From Streptomyces tailanensis (lineage in GTDB: Bacteria; Actinomycetota; Actinomycetes; Streptomycetales; Streptomycetaceae), in the NCBI RefSeq assembly GCF_008386495.1, contig NZ_VTHJ01000002.1, forward strand, positions 237,128 to 301,127: a DNA stretch of 64,000 nt. The letters are read 5' to 3'. Positions 1 to 9,210 of the stretch are shown here, piece after piece (position 1 is the first letter of the stretch; each line of letters opens with the position of its first letter). A program made the position numbers and the translations under genes. The notes under the pieces are model-generated. The model was not told where the DNA came from. It searched no databases and was given only the letters and a program-made list of their open reading frames with translations.

Positions 1-1347
1 TATCTGGAGCATGAGTTCGCCTCATCTGTGGTCAAGGATGCCGTTGTGGCCAGGGATACCGTTGTGGTCAGAGATGGCGCTGTGGTCAGGGACGCCGTCC
101 AGCGGATCAGGCTCGGCGCCGACTCCGACGGACCGCTGCGCGCGCTGGAGCACAGCTCCCTGAACCAGACGTCGACCGTGCAGGAGTACGTCGAGACCAG
201 CGCCACCATCACACGGACGATGTACGACGCCGACGCCCACCACACGGCCGACAGGGCCGTACGGCTCGACGTGCCGACACCCACCTGGATGCACGCGCCC
301 GGAGATGCGCCGGGGTCGTTCGCGCTGGAGTCGGCCCTCGACGAACTCGCCGAGAAGTGCGGCATCGACCCGATCGAACTGCGCGCCCGCAACGAACCCG
401 AGCGCGGCCCGGTGTCCGGCCTGCCGTACAGCAGCCGCAAGCTCCTCGACTGCTTCCGTGAGGGCGCCCGCCGGTTCGGCTGGGCGGACCGCGACCCGCG
501 CCCCGGTGTGCGCCGCGACGGCCGCCGGCTGCTCGGCACCGGGACGGCGGCGGCCTCCTTCCACACGCTGGCCATGCCGGCCACGGCGGCCGTGACGGCG
601 GAGGCGGACGGCACCTTCACGGTGCGGATCAACGCGGCGGACGTTTCGGAACCGGGGCGCGGACAGCACTCACCCTGACCGCCGCGGACGCACTGGAGGT
701 GACACCGGACCAGGTCCGGGTGCGGCTCGGAGACAGCGACTTCGGGCCGGCGTGGGTCGCCGCCGGCTCGATGGGCACCCGCTCCTGGGCCTGGGCGATC
801 ACGGACGCGGCCACCGAACTGCGGAAGCGGCTCGCCCTGACCACCACCGGCATCCCGCCGGAGGGCATCACCGCGCGCGCCGACACCACCCAGTCGGTCT
901 TCGGACTCCCGCCCAAGGAACGGCGCGCCTACGGGGCCCAGTTCGCCGAGGCCGCCGTGGACGTCGCCACCGGCGAGGTGCGCGTACGGCGGATGCTCGG
1001 CATCTTCGCGGCGGGCCGGATCGTCAACCCGCTCACCGCACGCAGCCAGTTCACCGGCGGCATGACCTGGGGCATCTCCATGGCCCTGCACGAGGAGGCG
1101 GTCAGGGACCAAGCCTCGGGCGGCCTCTACGGCGCCGACCTCGCGGGCTACCACGTCGCCGCGCACACCGACGTCCCCGCCATCGAGGCCGACTGGGTGG
1201 ACGACCCCGACCCCGACGACCCGGTCGGCATCAAGGGCATCGGCGAGATCGGCATCGTGGGCGCCGCGGCGGCGATCGCCAACGCGGTCTGGCGCGCCAC
1301 CGGCGTCCGCCACCGCCACCTGCCCATCCGGCCGGACCGCGTCCTGA
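1..1347 (+). pseudogene. xanthine dehydrogenase, molybdopterin (large) subunit fragment, frameshifted
   Basis: This is the C-terminal half of a xanthine dehydrogenase-type molybdenum hydroxylase subunit, which oxidises purines. Family-like sequence starts at about 97 (QRIRLGAD), continues through the LDELAEKCGIDPIELRARNEP region, and ends with the conserved KGIGEIG segment that carries the catalytic Glu (about 1230-1255). The gene reads in frame 1 to about 645 and then in frame 3 from about 648 ([11 protein letters not shown]), so there is a net two-base insertion or one-base loss near 643-648; unshifted translation stops at 678. Upstream of QRIRLGAD the expected residues are replaced by an in-frame tandem repeat. 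No stop follows the homology in its own frame (the frame stays open to 2405); a TGA at 1345-1347 sits one frame off. The left part lies outside the window. Read as a broken gene; sequencing error could explain the shift but not the repeat. Confidence 0.8.
28..99 (+). repeat. four tandem copies of an 18-bp unit
   Basis: Units lie at 28-45, 46-63, 64-81 and 82-99, with consensus gtggtcagggatgccgtt. In the frame of the xdh fragment each unit encodes a hexapeptide of the pattern V-[VA]-[KR]-D-[ATG]-[VA]. The array abuts the first recognisable xanthine dehydrogenase residues, so it may mark the join where the normal upstream part was lost. Confidence 0.9.
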
Positions 1348-1359
1348 TGGCAGGCGGCC

Positions 1360-2405
1360 ATGCTTGGCCTCGCCACCGAGTTGAGCAACTGGGCCGAGCA
1401 GGGCCGGGACTTCGCCGTCGCCACCGTCGTACGGGTCGGCGGCAGCGCCCCGCGCCCTCCCGGTGCCGCCCTCGCCGTCGACAGCGACGGCACGGTCATC
1501 GGCTCGGTCTCCGGCGGCTGCGTCGAAGGCGCGGTCTACGACGGTTGCGTCCAGGCCCTGAAGGACGGCCACACTGTCCTCGAACAGTTCGGCCACAGCG
1601 ACGACGACGCCTTCGCGGTGGGTCTGACCTGCGGCGGCACCATCGAGGTCCTCGTCACACCGGTACGCGCGAACACGCCGGACGGCAAGACGCTCGCCTC
1701 GGCACTGTCGTACGCGGCCCGGAAGGAGGCGGTGGCCCTCACTCGCGTGATCCGGGGGCCGGACGACCTGCTCGGCAGGCTCCTCCTCGTGCACCCCGAC
1801 GGCTCGTACGAAGGCGCCCTCGGCGGCCACCCGGACCTGGACCGGACGGCTGCGGCCGAGACCCGGGCCATGCTGGAGGCGGGCCGCACCGGCACGGTGG
1901 AACTCGCGGCGGCACTCGTACGGGCAGGCAATTTCCTCGGCTACCACGTCACCGTGTGCGACGCCCGCCCCACCTTCACTACCCGGGCCCGCTTCCCCGA
2001 GGCCGACGACATCGTGGTCGACTGGCCGCACCGGTATCTGGGGCGGACGGCAACCGACAAGCGCACCGTCCTGTGCGTCCTGACCCACGACGCCAAGTTC
2101 GACGTACCCCTCCTGAAGGCGGCCCTTCGGCTCCCGGTCACCTACATCGGCGCGATGGGCTCCCGCCGCACCACGCGGACCGGGTGCGGCGACTGCGCGA
2201 AGTCGGCCTCAACGAGGAGGAGTTGGACCGGCTGAAGTCCCCGATCGGCCTCGACCTCGGCGCCCGTACGCCCGAGGAGACCGCCGTGTCCATCGCGGCG
2301 GAGATCATCGCGGCACGGCAGGGCGGAACGGGCGCGCCCCTGACCGGTTCACGAACACCGATCCACCGGGAGGACGACCAGCGCAGAAAGAGGGCCGTCG
2401 CCTGA
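1360..2405 (+). pseudogene. xdhC: XdhC/CoxF-family molybdenum cofactor chaperone, internally deleted and frameshifted
   Basis: XdhC binds molybdenum cofactor and inserts it into xanthine dehydrogenase, so its place right after the large subunit fits. The start is ATG 1360. The N-terminal half is typical ([36 protein letters not shown]). Around 1903-1910 the expected stretch of about 30 residues leading into the Rossmann-like domain is missing: TGTVEL runs straight into [15 protein letters not shown]. Near 2170 a C appears to be lost (acc-acg where acc-cac-gcg is expected), so the unshifted frame ends in unrelated residues at 2235. The true C-terminus ([26 protein letters not shown]) continues in frame 3 to the stop at 2405. 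Two independent lesions argue for a pseudogene. Confidence 0.82.
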
Positions 2406-2428
2406 GCTCAACAGCCGCGACCTGGCGT

Positions 2429-2460
2429 CGAGGCGCCCGGCCGGAAGGCCGGGCGCCTCG
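2429..2460. terminator. bidirectional hairpin between convergent xdhC and copA
   Basis: A perfect 14-bp inverted repeat (2429-2442 and 2447-2460) encloses a GGAA loop, followed by cgtttc on the plus strand. It lies between the 3' ends of xdhC (plus) and copA (minus), where a shared terminator is expected. Confidence 0.8.
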
Positions 2461-2483
2461 CGTTTCAGGGGAGTTACCGCGTG

Positions 2484-4796
2484 CTACTTGAAGGACCGCA
2501 GCCGCAGGCTGTTGGTCACGACGAAGACCGACGAGAAGGCCATCGCGGCGCCCGCGATCATCGGGTTGAGCATGCCGGCGGCGGCCAGCGGCAGGGCGGC
2601 GATGTTGTAGCCGAAGGCCCAGAAGAGGTTGCCCTTGATGGTGGCCAGGGTCTTGCGGGACAGCCGGATCGCGTCCGCCGCGACACGCAGGTCGCCGCGT
2701 ACGAGGGTCAGGTCGCCGGCCTCGATCGCCGCGTCCGTGCCGGTGCCCATCGCCAGGCCCAGGTCGGCGGTGGCGAGGGCGGCCGCGTCGTTGACGCCGT
2801 CGCCGACCATCGCGACCGTACGGCCCTCGGCCTGCAGTCGCTTGACGACGTCCACCTTGTCCTGCGGCAGGACCTCGGCGATCACCTCGTCGATGCCGAC
2901 GGTCCGCGCCACGGACTCGGCGACGAGCCGGTTGTCGCCGGTCAGCAGCACGGGCTTCAGCCCGAGCTTCCGCAGTTCGGCCACCGCCTCGGCGCTGGTC
3001 TCCTTGACCGCGTCGGCGACGGTGAGCACGCCGCGCGCCTTGCCGTCCCAGGCGACGGCGACCGCCGTACGCCCCTCGGCCTCCGCCGCGGCCTTGGCCT
3101 CGGCGAGGTCGCGGGGCAGTTCGATGACCCACTCTTCGAGGAGCTTCTCGCGTCCGACGAGTACGGCGTGTCCGTCGACGACGCCCTGGACGCCGAGCCC
3201 GGCGACGTTCTCGAAGCCCTCCGGCACGGGCAGGCTTCCGGCCCTCCCCCACTCTCGGCTTCGCTCGAGCGGGGGGACCCCCATCACAGCCCCGGCCGCG
3301 ATCGCCTGGGCGATCGGGTGCTCGGAAGCGTGCTCCAACGCGCCCGCCAGCCGTAGCAGTTCGCCCTCGTCCACGCCCGGCGCGGTGAACACGTCCTGCA
3401 GTTCCATCCGGCCCGTGGTCACCGTCCCCGTCTTGTCCAGGACGACGGTGTCGACGCGCCGGGTGGATTCCAGTACCTCGGGGCCCTTGATGAGGATGCC
3501 GAGCTGAGCGCCACGCCCGGAGCCGACCAGGAGGGCGGTCGGGGTGGCCAGCCCGAGTGCACAGGGGCAGGCGATGATCAGGACGGCGACGGCGGCCGTG
3601 AAAGCGGCGGCAGCGTCACCCGTGACGCCGAGCCAGGCGCCGAGCGTGGCCGCGGCGATCAACAGCACCACCGGCACGAAGATCCCGGAGATCCGGTCGG
3701 CGAGCCGCTGTACCTCGGCCTTGCCGTTCTGCGCGTCCTCCACCAGCTTCGCCATCCGGGCGAGCTGGGTGTCGGCGCCCACGCGCGTCGCCTCGACGAC
3801 CAGCCGCCCACCGGCGTTCACGGTTGCCCCGGTCACCGCGTCGCCGACGGTCACGTCCACCGGCACCGACTCGCCGGTCAGCATGGAGGCGTCCACCGCC
3901 GAGGAGCCCTCGACGACGGTCCCGTCGGTCGCGATCTTCTCACCGGGCCGTACGACGAACCGGTCCCCGACCGCCAACTGCCCGACCGGGATGCGCACTT
4001 CCCTGCCCCCTCGCAACACGGAGACGTCCTTGGCCCCAAGTTCCAGCAGCGCCCGCAGTGCCGCGCCCGACTTTCGCTTGGCCTTCGCCTCCAGATAGCG
4101 CCCGGCGAGGATGAACGTCGTCACGCCGGCCGCGGCCTCCAGGTAGATGGAGGAGGAGCCGTCCGAACGGGAGATGGTGAACTCGAAGCCGTGCCGCATG
4201 CCGGGCATTCCGGCGTGCCCGAAGAACAGCGCCCACAGCGACCAGCCGAGCGCGGCGAGAGTGCCGATGGACACGAGCGTGTCCATGGTCGCGGCTCCGT
4301 GCCGGGCGTTGGTGAACGCGGCCCGGTGGAAGGGGAAGGCACCCCAGACGACGACCGGAGCGGCCAGCGTCAGCGACAGCCACTGCCAGTTGTCGAACTG
4401 CAGGGCCGGGACCATCGCCATCAGTACGACGGGCACGGACAGGGCCAGCGAAACGAACAACCGCTGCCGCAGGGAGAGCAGTTCGCCGTCCGCCACCGTC
4501 GGGACTTCGGCCTCCGCCCTCTCCTCCGTGGCCGGGGGCGGCGGTTCCTCGGCGGTGTAGCCGGTCTTCTCGACGGTGGCGATGAGGTCGGCGACCTCGA
4601 TGCCCTCCGGGTACGTGACCTTCGCCTTCTCGGTGGCGAAGTTGACGGTCGCCGTGACGCCGTCCATCCGGTTGAGCTTCTTCTCGATGCGGGCGGCGCA
4701 CGAGGCGCAGGTCATGCCGCCGATGGAGAGCTCGACCTGGGAGGCAGGCGCCGGCACCGTGCCGGGCGGCGTCTTCTCGGGAGCCGTGCTGGTCAT
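2484..4796 (-). CDS. copA: copper-exporting P1B-type ATPase
   Basis: Pumps Cu(I) out of the cytosol across the membrane. The 770-residue protein has an N-terminal heavy-metal-associated domain with GGMTCASC (about 26-33), eight predicted membrane segments, the metal-binding CPC in [11 protein letters not shown] (about 408-418), the phosphorylated Asp in DKTGT (about 452), the SEHP motif (about 490) and GDGVND (about 663). I chose ATG 4796 because GGAG lies just upstream of it and the HMA domain follows at once; an upstream in-frame start at 4901 adds an unconserved tail. copZ lies upstream on the same strand, with a CsoR-type operator ahead of it, so copper-induced co-transcription is likely. 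Odd: about 15 residues (504-518) after the SEHP region come from a dispersed palindromic repeat inserted in frame. Confidence 0.93.
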   Translation of the reverse strand: MTSTAPEKTPPGTVPAPASQVELSIGGMTCASCAARIEKKLNRMDGVTATVNFATEKAKVTYPEGIEVADLIATVEKTGYTAEEPPPPATEERAEAEVPTVADGELLSLRQRLFVSLALSVPVVLMAMVPALQFDNWQWLSLTLAAPVVVWGAFPFHRAAFTNARHGAATMDTLVSIGTLAALGWSLWALFFGHAGMPGMRHGFEFTISRSDGSSSIYLEAAAGVTTFILAGRYLEAKAKRKSGAALRALLELGAKDVSVLRGGREVRIPVGQLAVGDRFVVRPGEKIATDGTVVEGSSAVDASMLTGESVPVDVTVGDAVTGATVNAGGRLVVEATRVGADTQLARMAKLVEDAQNGKAEVQRLADRISGIFVPVVLLIAAATLGAWLGVTGDAAAAFTAAVAVLIIACPCALGLATPTALLVGSGRGAQLGILIKGPEVLESTRRVDTVVLDKTGTVTTGRMELQDVFTAPGVDEGELLRLAGALEHASEHPIAQAIAAGAVMGVPPLERSREWGRAGSLPVPEGFENVAGLGVQGVVDGHAVLVGREKLLEEWVIELPRDLAEAKAAAEAEGRTAVAVAWDGKARGVLTVADAVKETSAEAVAELRKLGLKPVLLTGDNRLVAESVARTVGIDEVIAEVLPQDKVDVVKRLQAEGRTVAMVGDGVNDAAALATADLGLAMGTGTDAAIEAGDLTLVRGDLRVAADAIRLSRKTLATIKGNLFWAFGYNIAALPLAAAGMLNPMIAGAAMAFSSVFVVTNSLRLRSFK
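3242..3284. repeat. dispersed palindromic element inside copA
   Basis: The stretch contains a C5 run, a core ggcttcgctcgagc and a ggggggacccccat end, giving nested inverted repeats. I recognise this as a short palindromic element that recurs in Streptomyces genomes, usually between genes. Here it sits inside copA and is translated in frame as roughly [16 protein letters not shown]. Only one copy is present in this window. Confidence 0.6.
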
Positions 4797-4953
4797 TGCG
4801 TGTCTCCTACGGGAGGCCGGGACGTACGGCGTCCGTATCAGCGGAGCGGTACGTGCCGGCGTGGGAGTGAGTTCGCGTCGTTCGTTGTCGTACGTCGTCA
4901 TACGTCGTCGTACGCATCTACAGGGGAAGCGCCCCCGGAGCTGCGAGCTGCCG

Positions 4954-5193
4954 TCAGGCGCGGCCGACGAGCTCGTAGCCGGCCTCGTCGACGGCGGCGC
5001 GGACGGCCTCCTCGTCGAGCGGGGCGGCGGAGGTGACGGTGACCTCGCCGGTCTTGGCGACGGCCTTGACCGCGCTGACGCCGGCCAGGGCGGATATCTC
5101 CTGAGAGACCGCGCCCTCGCAGTGCCCGCAGGTCATTCCGGACACCTTGTAGACGACGGTGGAGCCGGTGCTGGAGTTCGTCTGGGAGGTCAT
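4954..5193 (-). CDS. copZ: copper chaperone, heavy-metal-associated domain protein
   Basis: A 79-residue single-domain HMA protein with the metal-binding motif GMTCGHC near residue 20 and the usual beta-alpha-beta-beta-alpha-beta length. It would carry Cu(I) in the cytosol and hand it to CopA, which is encoded 157 bp downstream on the same strand. ATG 5193 is preceded by GAGGAAG at good spacing; a longer in-frame start at 5271 lies inside the operator and promoter region and is unlikely. Promoter and operator lie just upstream (5194-5329). Confidence 0.9.
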   Translation of the reverse strand: MTSQTNSSTGSTVVYKVSGMTCGHCEGAVSQEISALAGVSAVKAVAKTGEVTVTSAAPLDEEAVRAAVDEAGYELVGRA

Positions 5194-5271
5194 GAGTGCT
5201 TCCTCGGGGTGTGGATGCGTGGTCTGCCGCCGGGAGGACCTGGTTCCTGGTCGTCCTGACGATGACAACAC

Positions 5272-5290
5272 TATACCCCCCTAGGGTATA
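5272..5290. promoter_or_regulatory. CsoR-type copper operator overlapping the copZ promoter
   Basis: A 19-bp palindrome (tatacccccctagggtata) matches the known CsoR site, a G/C tract flanking a central TA with flanking AT pairs. On the minus strand it overlaps TATAGT, a good -10 box for copZ-copA. Copper binding to CsoR would release the operon. No csoR gene is in the window. Confidence 0.85.
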
Positions 5291-5329
5291 CCGATGGTGT
5301 GATGCAGCCCACAAAGACCGGCCGACGGC

Positions 5330-6504
5330 TCAGGAACAGAAGTCGGTGATGGTGGCCATGAGGATGTCGGTGAGGCGGTCCAGCGAGGCGAGGTCGACGT
5401 ACTCGGTGGCCGCGTGCGCGTCTTCGCCGTCGACGCCGAAGAGCAGGCAGGGGATGCCGGCGCGGTCCAGGAGGGCGCAGTCGGTCCAGTACGGCTCGGC
5501 GCGCACCACGGGTGGGTGACCGAGGGCCTGCTCTGCGTGGTGGGTGAGGGTACGCACGATCGAGACTTCGGGCGCGGCTTCGAAGGGTTCGCGGTGCAGG
5601 CCGCGGGTCAACTGGTAACGGAAGTCGGGGACCGTGTCGGTGAGGTGGTCGAGTACGGCGGTCAGTTCCCGCTCGACGGTGTCGGCGTTCTCGCCGGGGA
5701 CGGTGCGGCGTTCCAGGGTGATGCGGCAGTGCGCGGGGTAGGTGGAGGGTTCCTCGCCGCCGTGGATGACGGAGGCGTGCACGGTGCCGGTGCCCAGGAG
5801 AGGGTGTGCCGGACTCTGTGCGAGGCGCCGGCCCAAGTCCTCCAGAGCGACGAGGAAGTGCCCGGCTTTGGCGATGGCGTCGATGCCGAGCTCGGGGCGC
5901 GAGCCGTGAGCGGCGCGGCCTTCGATCTCCACGTCGAACCAGGCGAAGCCCTTGTGGGCGAGGGTGACTTCGAGGTGGCTCGGCTCGGTGATGATCGCCG
6001 CGTCGGCGGTGAAGGACTCCAGCACTTCCTCGGTGCCCGAGCTGCCGTACTCCTCGTCGGCGACGCAGGCGAGGATGACATCGCCGCGCAGGGGGCCGTG
6101 GGCGGTGGCGCGGGCGCGGCGACCATCATGGCCGCGATGCCGCCCTTCATATCGAAGGTGCCGCGGCCGTACATCCTGCCGTCGCGGATCCGGGGGTCGA
6201 GCGGGTCGCCGTCGTAGTCGGCGAGGCTGAAGGTGTCGAGGTGGCCGTTGAGCATGAGGGACCGGCCGCCGCCGGTGCCGCGGGCGATCGCGACGAGCGA
6301 AGGCCGGCCAGGGCGCTTCTCCAGGCGGTGGACTTCAAAACCGCGGGCGGCCAGCCATGCGCCGCAGAAGTCCGCGATGACGCCCTCACCGGCCCCGCCG
6401 GGTACGAGGTCCGGGTTGACGGAGTCGATGGCGATCAGCCGGGCCAGCAGGCCTGCGGGGTCGGAGTCGAGGAATTCGGGAGCGGCGGGAGTCTCGGGGA
6501 GCAT
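5330..6504 (-). pseudogene. M20-family metallopeptidase (ArgE/DapE-like), frameshifted
   Basis: A zinc-dependent amidohydrolase of the ArgE/DapE/CPG2 group, which removes acyl groups from amino acids or cleaves dipeptides. The N-terminal part (start ATG 6504) has NGHLDTF and GRGTFDMKGG. The rest, with the catalytic CVADEEYG, the ITEPSHLEVTLAHKGFAWF dimerisation-domain entry, AAHGSRPELGIDA and the closing GVDGEDAHAATEYVDL, reads in another frame to the stop at 5330. One base appears to be missing near 6112-6117, where gcc-gcg-gcc-cgc would restore the frame. No larger deletion is visible, so a sequencing error is possible. Its neighbour at 6565-7577 is a related broken M20 gene on the same strand. 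Confidence 0.82.
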
Positions 6505-6564
6505 GGGGGCCTTTCGGAGTACGGCACTTGGGGAGCGGCGGTGCTTGCCGAGCGGCGTGAGTGG

Positions 6565-7577
6565 TCAGTGCTGGTCGACCAAGCGCAGGAGGGTGGTGGC
6601 CAGGACGTCGACGCCGTGGGCGCATGCCTGGGGGCTGGAGTACTCGCGGGGGTTGTGGCTGATGCCGTCGTACTCGCCGCGTACGAAGATCATGGCGGTG
6701 GGGCAGAGCGCGGCGATCTCCTGGGCGTCGTGGCCGGCGCCGGAGAGCAGGGAGATGTGCTCCAAGCCGTGGTCGTCGGCGGCCTGCGCGATGACCTCTG
6801 CACGCCGTCGTCGAAGGCAACGTAGGCCGTCTTGGCCATCCGCCGGACGGTCAGTGACAGGCCCGGCTGACTGTCCTCCAGCTCGCTCAGGGACGCGGCC
6901 AGGGCCTCCTCGGCGCGGGCCATCTGCGTGTCGTCGGGGTTGCGGAGGTCGACGGTCAGCTCGGCGCGGGCCGGGACGATGTTGGTCAGGTCCGGGTGGA
7001 CGATCAGATGGCCGACCGTGGCGCGCAGGTCGCCGTAGTCACCGGAGTCGACCAGCGCCCGCAGCTGGACGATGATCTGGGCGGCGGCCAGACCGGCGTC
7101 GGCGCGCAGGTGGGTGGGTGTGGTGCCGGCGTGGGCGGCGCGGCCGTGAACGGTGATCGCCTGCCAGGAGATGCCCTGCACGCCGGTGACCACACCGATC
7201 TCGACATCGTTCTCGGCGAGGACGGGGCCCTGTTCGATGTGGCACTCGACGTAGGCGTGGGGCGGGGTGAGGCGCACGTCGACGGGTCCGTCGAAGCCGG
7301 TGCGGGCGAGCTCGCCACCGAGGGTGAGGCCCTCGCGGTCGGTCAGGGCGTGGGCGTACTCCAGGGTCAGGCGGCCGGCGGCGACGGCGCTGCCGAGCAT
7401 GTCCGTGCCGAAGCGGACGCCCTCCTCCTCGGTGAAGATGCCGACCTCGATCGGGCGGCGGGTGGTGATGCCGCGTTCGTTCAGGGTGCGGACGACCTCG
7501 ATGCCGCCCAGGACGCCGAGGCAGCCGTCAAAGGCACCGGCGGCGGCGACGCTGTCGATGTGCGAGCCGGTCAGCAC
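6565..7577 (-). pseudogene. N-carbamoyl-amino-acid hydrolase / allantoate amidohydrolase family (M20), N-terminally deleted and frameshifted
   Basis: Resembles the HyuC/AllC zinc hydrolases that act on N-carbamoyl amino acids or ureidoglycolate-type substrates. Visible motifs in order are LTGSHIDSV with AFDG, TEEEGVRFG, HIEQGPVL, HAGTTP, then in the shifted frame SGAGHDAQ and GISHNPREY before the stop at 6565. About 80-100 N-terminal residues are absent: at about 7577 the sequence switches to the antisense of a LysR gene. A second lesion near 6806 (one base missing in cag-gag-gtc) changes frame. The long open frame up to 8090 is antisense read-through and not gene sequence. Confidence 0.82.
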
Positions 7578-8495
7578 CGACTGCGCCTGCTCCGGGAACT
7601 CAAGCACCGCGGCACCCTGGCGGCCGTCGCCGCCGCCCTCTCCTACGCCCCCTCCTCCGTCTCCCAGCAGCTCTCCCAGCAGCTCTCCCAGCTGGAAGCC
7701 GAAGTCGGTGTCCCCCTCCTTGAGCCGGTCGGACGGCGGGTGAGGCTGACCGCGCAGGCCGAGATCCTCGTCGCCCACACCGAAGCGGTCCTCGAACGCC
7801 TGGAGCGCGCGGAGGCGGACATCGCCGCCTCCCTGACCGACCTGACCGGTACCCTGCGCATCGCCTCGTTCCAGACAGCCGCCCTGGCCCTCGTCCCGAC
7901 CGCGCTCGGACTGCTGCGTGACCAGCACCCCCACCTGCGCGTCCACGTCACACACATGGAACCGGAAAAGGCCCTGCCCGCTCTCCAAGCCCGCGACTTC
8001 GACCTGGTCCTCGCCGAGGAATACCCCGGCAACCCCAACCCGCGGCCTGCCGAACTCGAACAGGAAGACCTGCTCGACGACCCCCTGCACCTCGCCCTGC
8101 CGAAGTCGGCCGACACATCGGACGCCGACGGCCCGACGGCGGCGCTGCGCTCACTCGCCGACCACCCCTGGGTGATGGAACCCGAAGGCACAGCCGCCCG
8201 GCACTGGGCCATGACCCTGTGCCGCAACGCCGGCTTCGAACCCGACGTACGGTTCGAGACCACCGACCTCCTGCTCCACCAGCGCCTCGTCGAGCAGAAA
8301 CACGCCGCGGCCTTCCTCCCCGACCTCGTCTGGAGCGGACAGCCCCCGACCGTCACCCTGCGGCAACTCCCCGACGGCCAACGCACGCGCCGCATCTTCA
8401 CCGTCGTACGCCAAGGCCGCAACCGCCACCCCGCCGTCCTCGCATGCCGCGACGCCCTCCGCCGCGCGGTCACCCTCCGCTCCGACCAGGCATAG
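7578..8495 (+). pseudogene. LysR-family transcriptional regulator lacking its start region
   Basis: The winged-helix part begins abruptly at RLRLLRELKHRGTL and continues with the HTH (AAALSYAPSSVSQQLSQ), then the effector domain (LRIASFQTAALALVPTAL). The normal first few residues and any start codon are missing, because 7578 directly joins the N-terminally truncated hydrolase on the other strand. The HTH region also carries a 12-bp tandem duplication (7665-7676 and 7677-7688) that repeats QQLS. The C-terminus to 8495 looks intact. Before the deletion this was probably the divergent regulator of the hydrolase; with both starts gone neither gene should be made normally. Confidence 0.8.
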
Positions 8496-8555
8496 GGAAA
8501 CGCAGCTCACCGCCCGTCCGACATATCCGGCCGCACCGGGGGTACCCCGGGGCAC

Positions 8556-9008
8556 ATGACCACCATCGAACTGCAAAGCAGCGCATTCAGTGACCACGAG
8601 TTCGTCCCCCGCCGGTACGCGTTGGAGGGGGACAACGTCTCCCCTCCCCTGGCCTGGTCCGGCGTGCCGGACGACGCGGCGGAACTGGTCCTGCTGTGCG
8701 AGGACCCCGATGCACCATCGGGAAATTTCGTGCACTGGATCGTCGTAGGCATCGACCCCCACAGCACTGGCGTCGATGCAGGGCAACGCCCGCCGGGCGG
8801 CACCGATCTCGTCAACGGCTACGGCCTCCCCGGCTGGGGTGGACCCCACCCACCGCCCGGAGACGAGTCGCACCACTACGTCTTCCGCCTGTACGCCCTC
8901 AAGGAACCGTGCGCCCTCCCGGACGCCCCCCGCGCCGACGAGGTTCGTCAGACTGTCGAGAAGCATGAACTGGCCGACGGCACCCTGGTCGGGCTGTACC
9001 ACCGCTGA
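8556..9008 (+). CDS. YbhB/YbcL-family PEBP-like protein
   Basis: A 150-residue phosphatidylethanolamine-binding-protein fold (Raf kinase inhibitor-like, YbhB/YbcL group). The anion-pocket signature is clear: SPPLAWSGVP (about 29-38), CEDPDAPSGNFVHWIV (about 48-63), GWGGPHPP and HHYVFRLYAL. The length is usual for the bacterial family, whose cellular role is not settled. ATG 8556 starts 60 bp after the broken LysR gene. It appears complete. Confidence 0.88.
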   Translation: MTTIELQSSAFSDHEFVPRRYALEGDNVSPPLAWSGVPDDAAELVLLCEDPDAPSGNFVHWIVVGIDPHSTGVDAGQRPPGGTDLVNGYGLPGWGGPHPPPGDESHHYVFRLYALKEPCALPDAPRADEVRQTVEKHELADGTLVGLYHR

Positions 9009-9210
9009 GCGTCACGCCGCCGAGTGCCGCTGCGGCCGGCCTTGCGCAGGAAGCGCCGCAGCCGTGCCTGCGGCCAGGTGTTGATCACGTGTTCTCGCAG
9101 GTCCGGACCAGTCGGCGGTCGGGCGCCACCACCGCTCGGCACCATCATCGGAGTCCTGAACCGTCCCCACACCGTCTTCCTCGACCGCTACGGCCGTTGA
9201 TTCGAACGCG

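Noticed and set aside
699..2405. A single 568-residue open frame spanning the end of the xanthine dehydrogenase gene and xdhC
   Set aside because: Only 699-1347 resembles the dehydrogenase. The middle is xdhC read out of frame, and the end matches xdhC only because xdhC is frameshifted. It is not one protein.
6690..8090. A 466-residue minus-strand open frame
   Set aside because: Its first third is the antisense of the LysR gene. Only 6690-7577 is hydrolase sequence.
9009..9210. Short open frames in the gap between the PEBP and protease genes
   Set aside because: No family resemblance, and neither strand has a start with a ribosome site.
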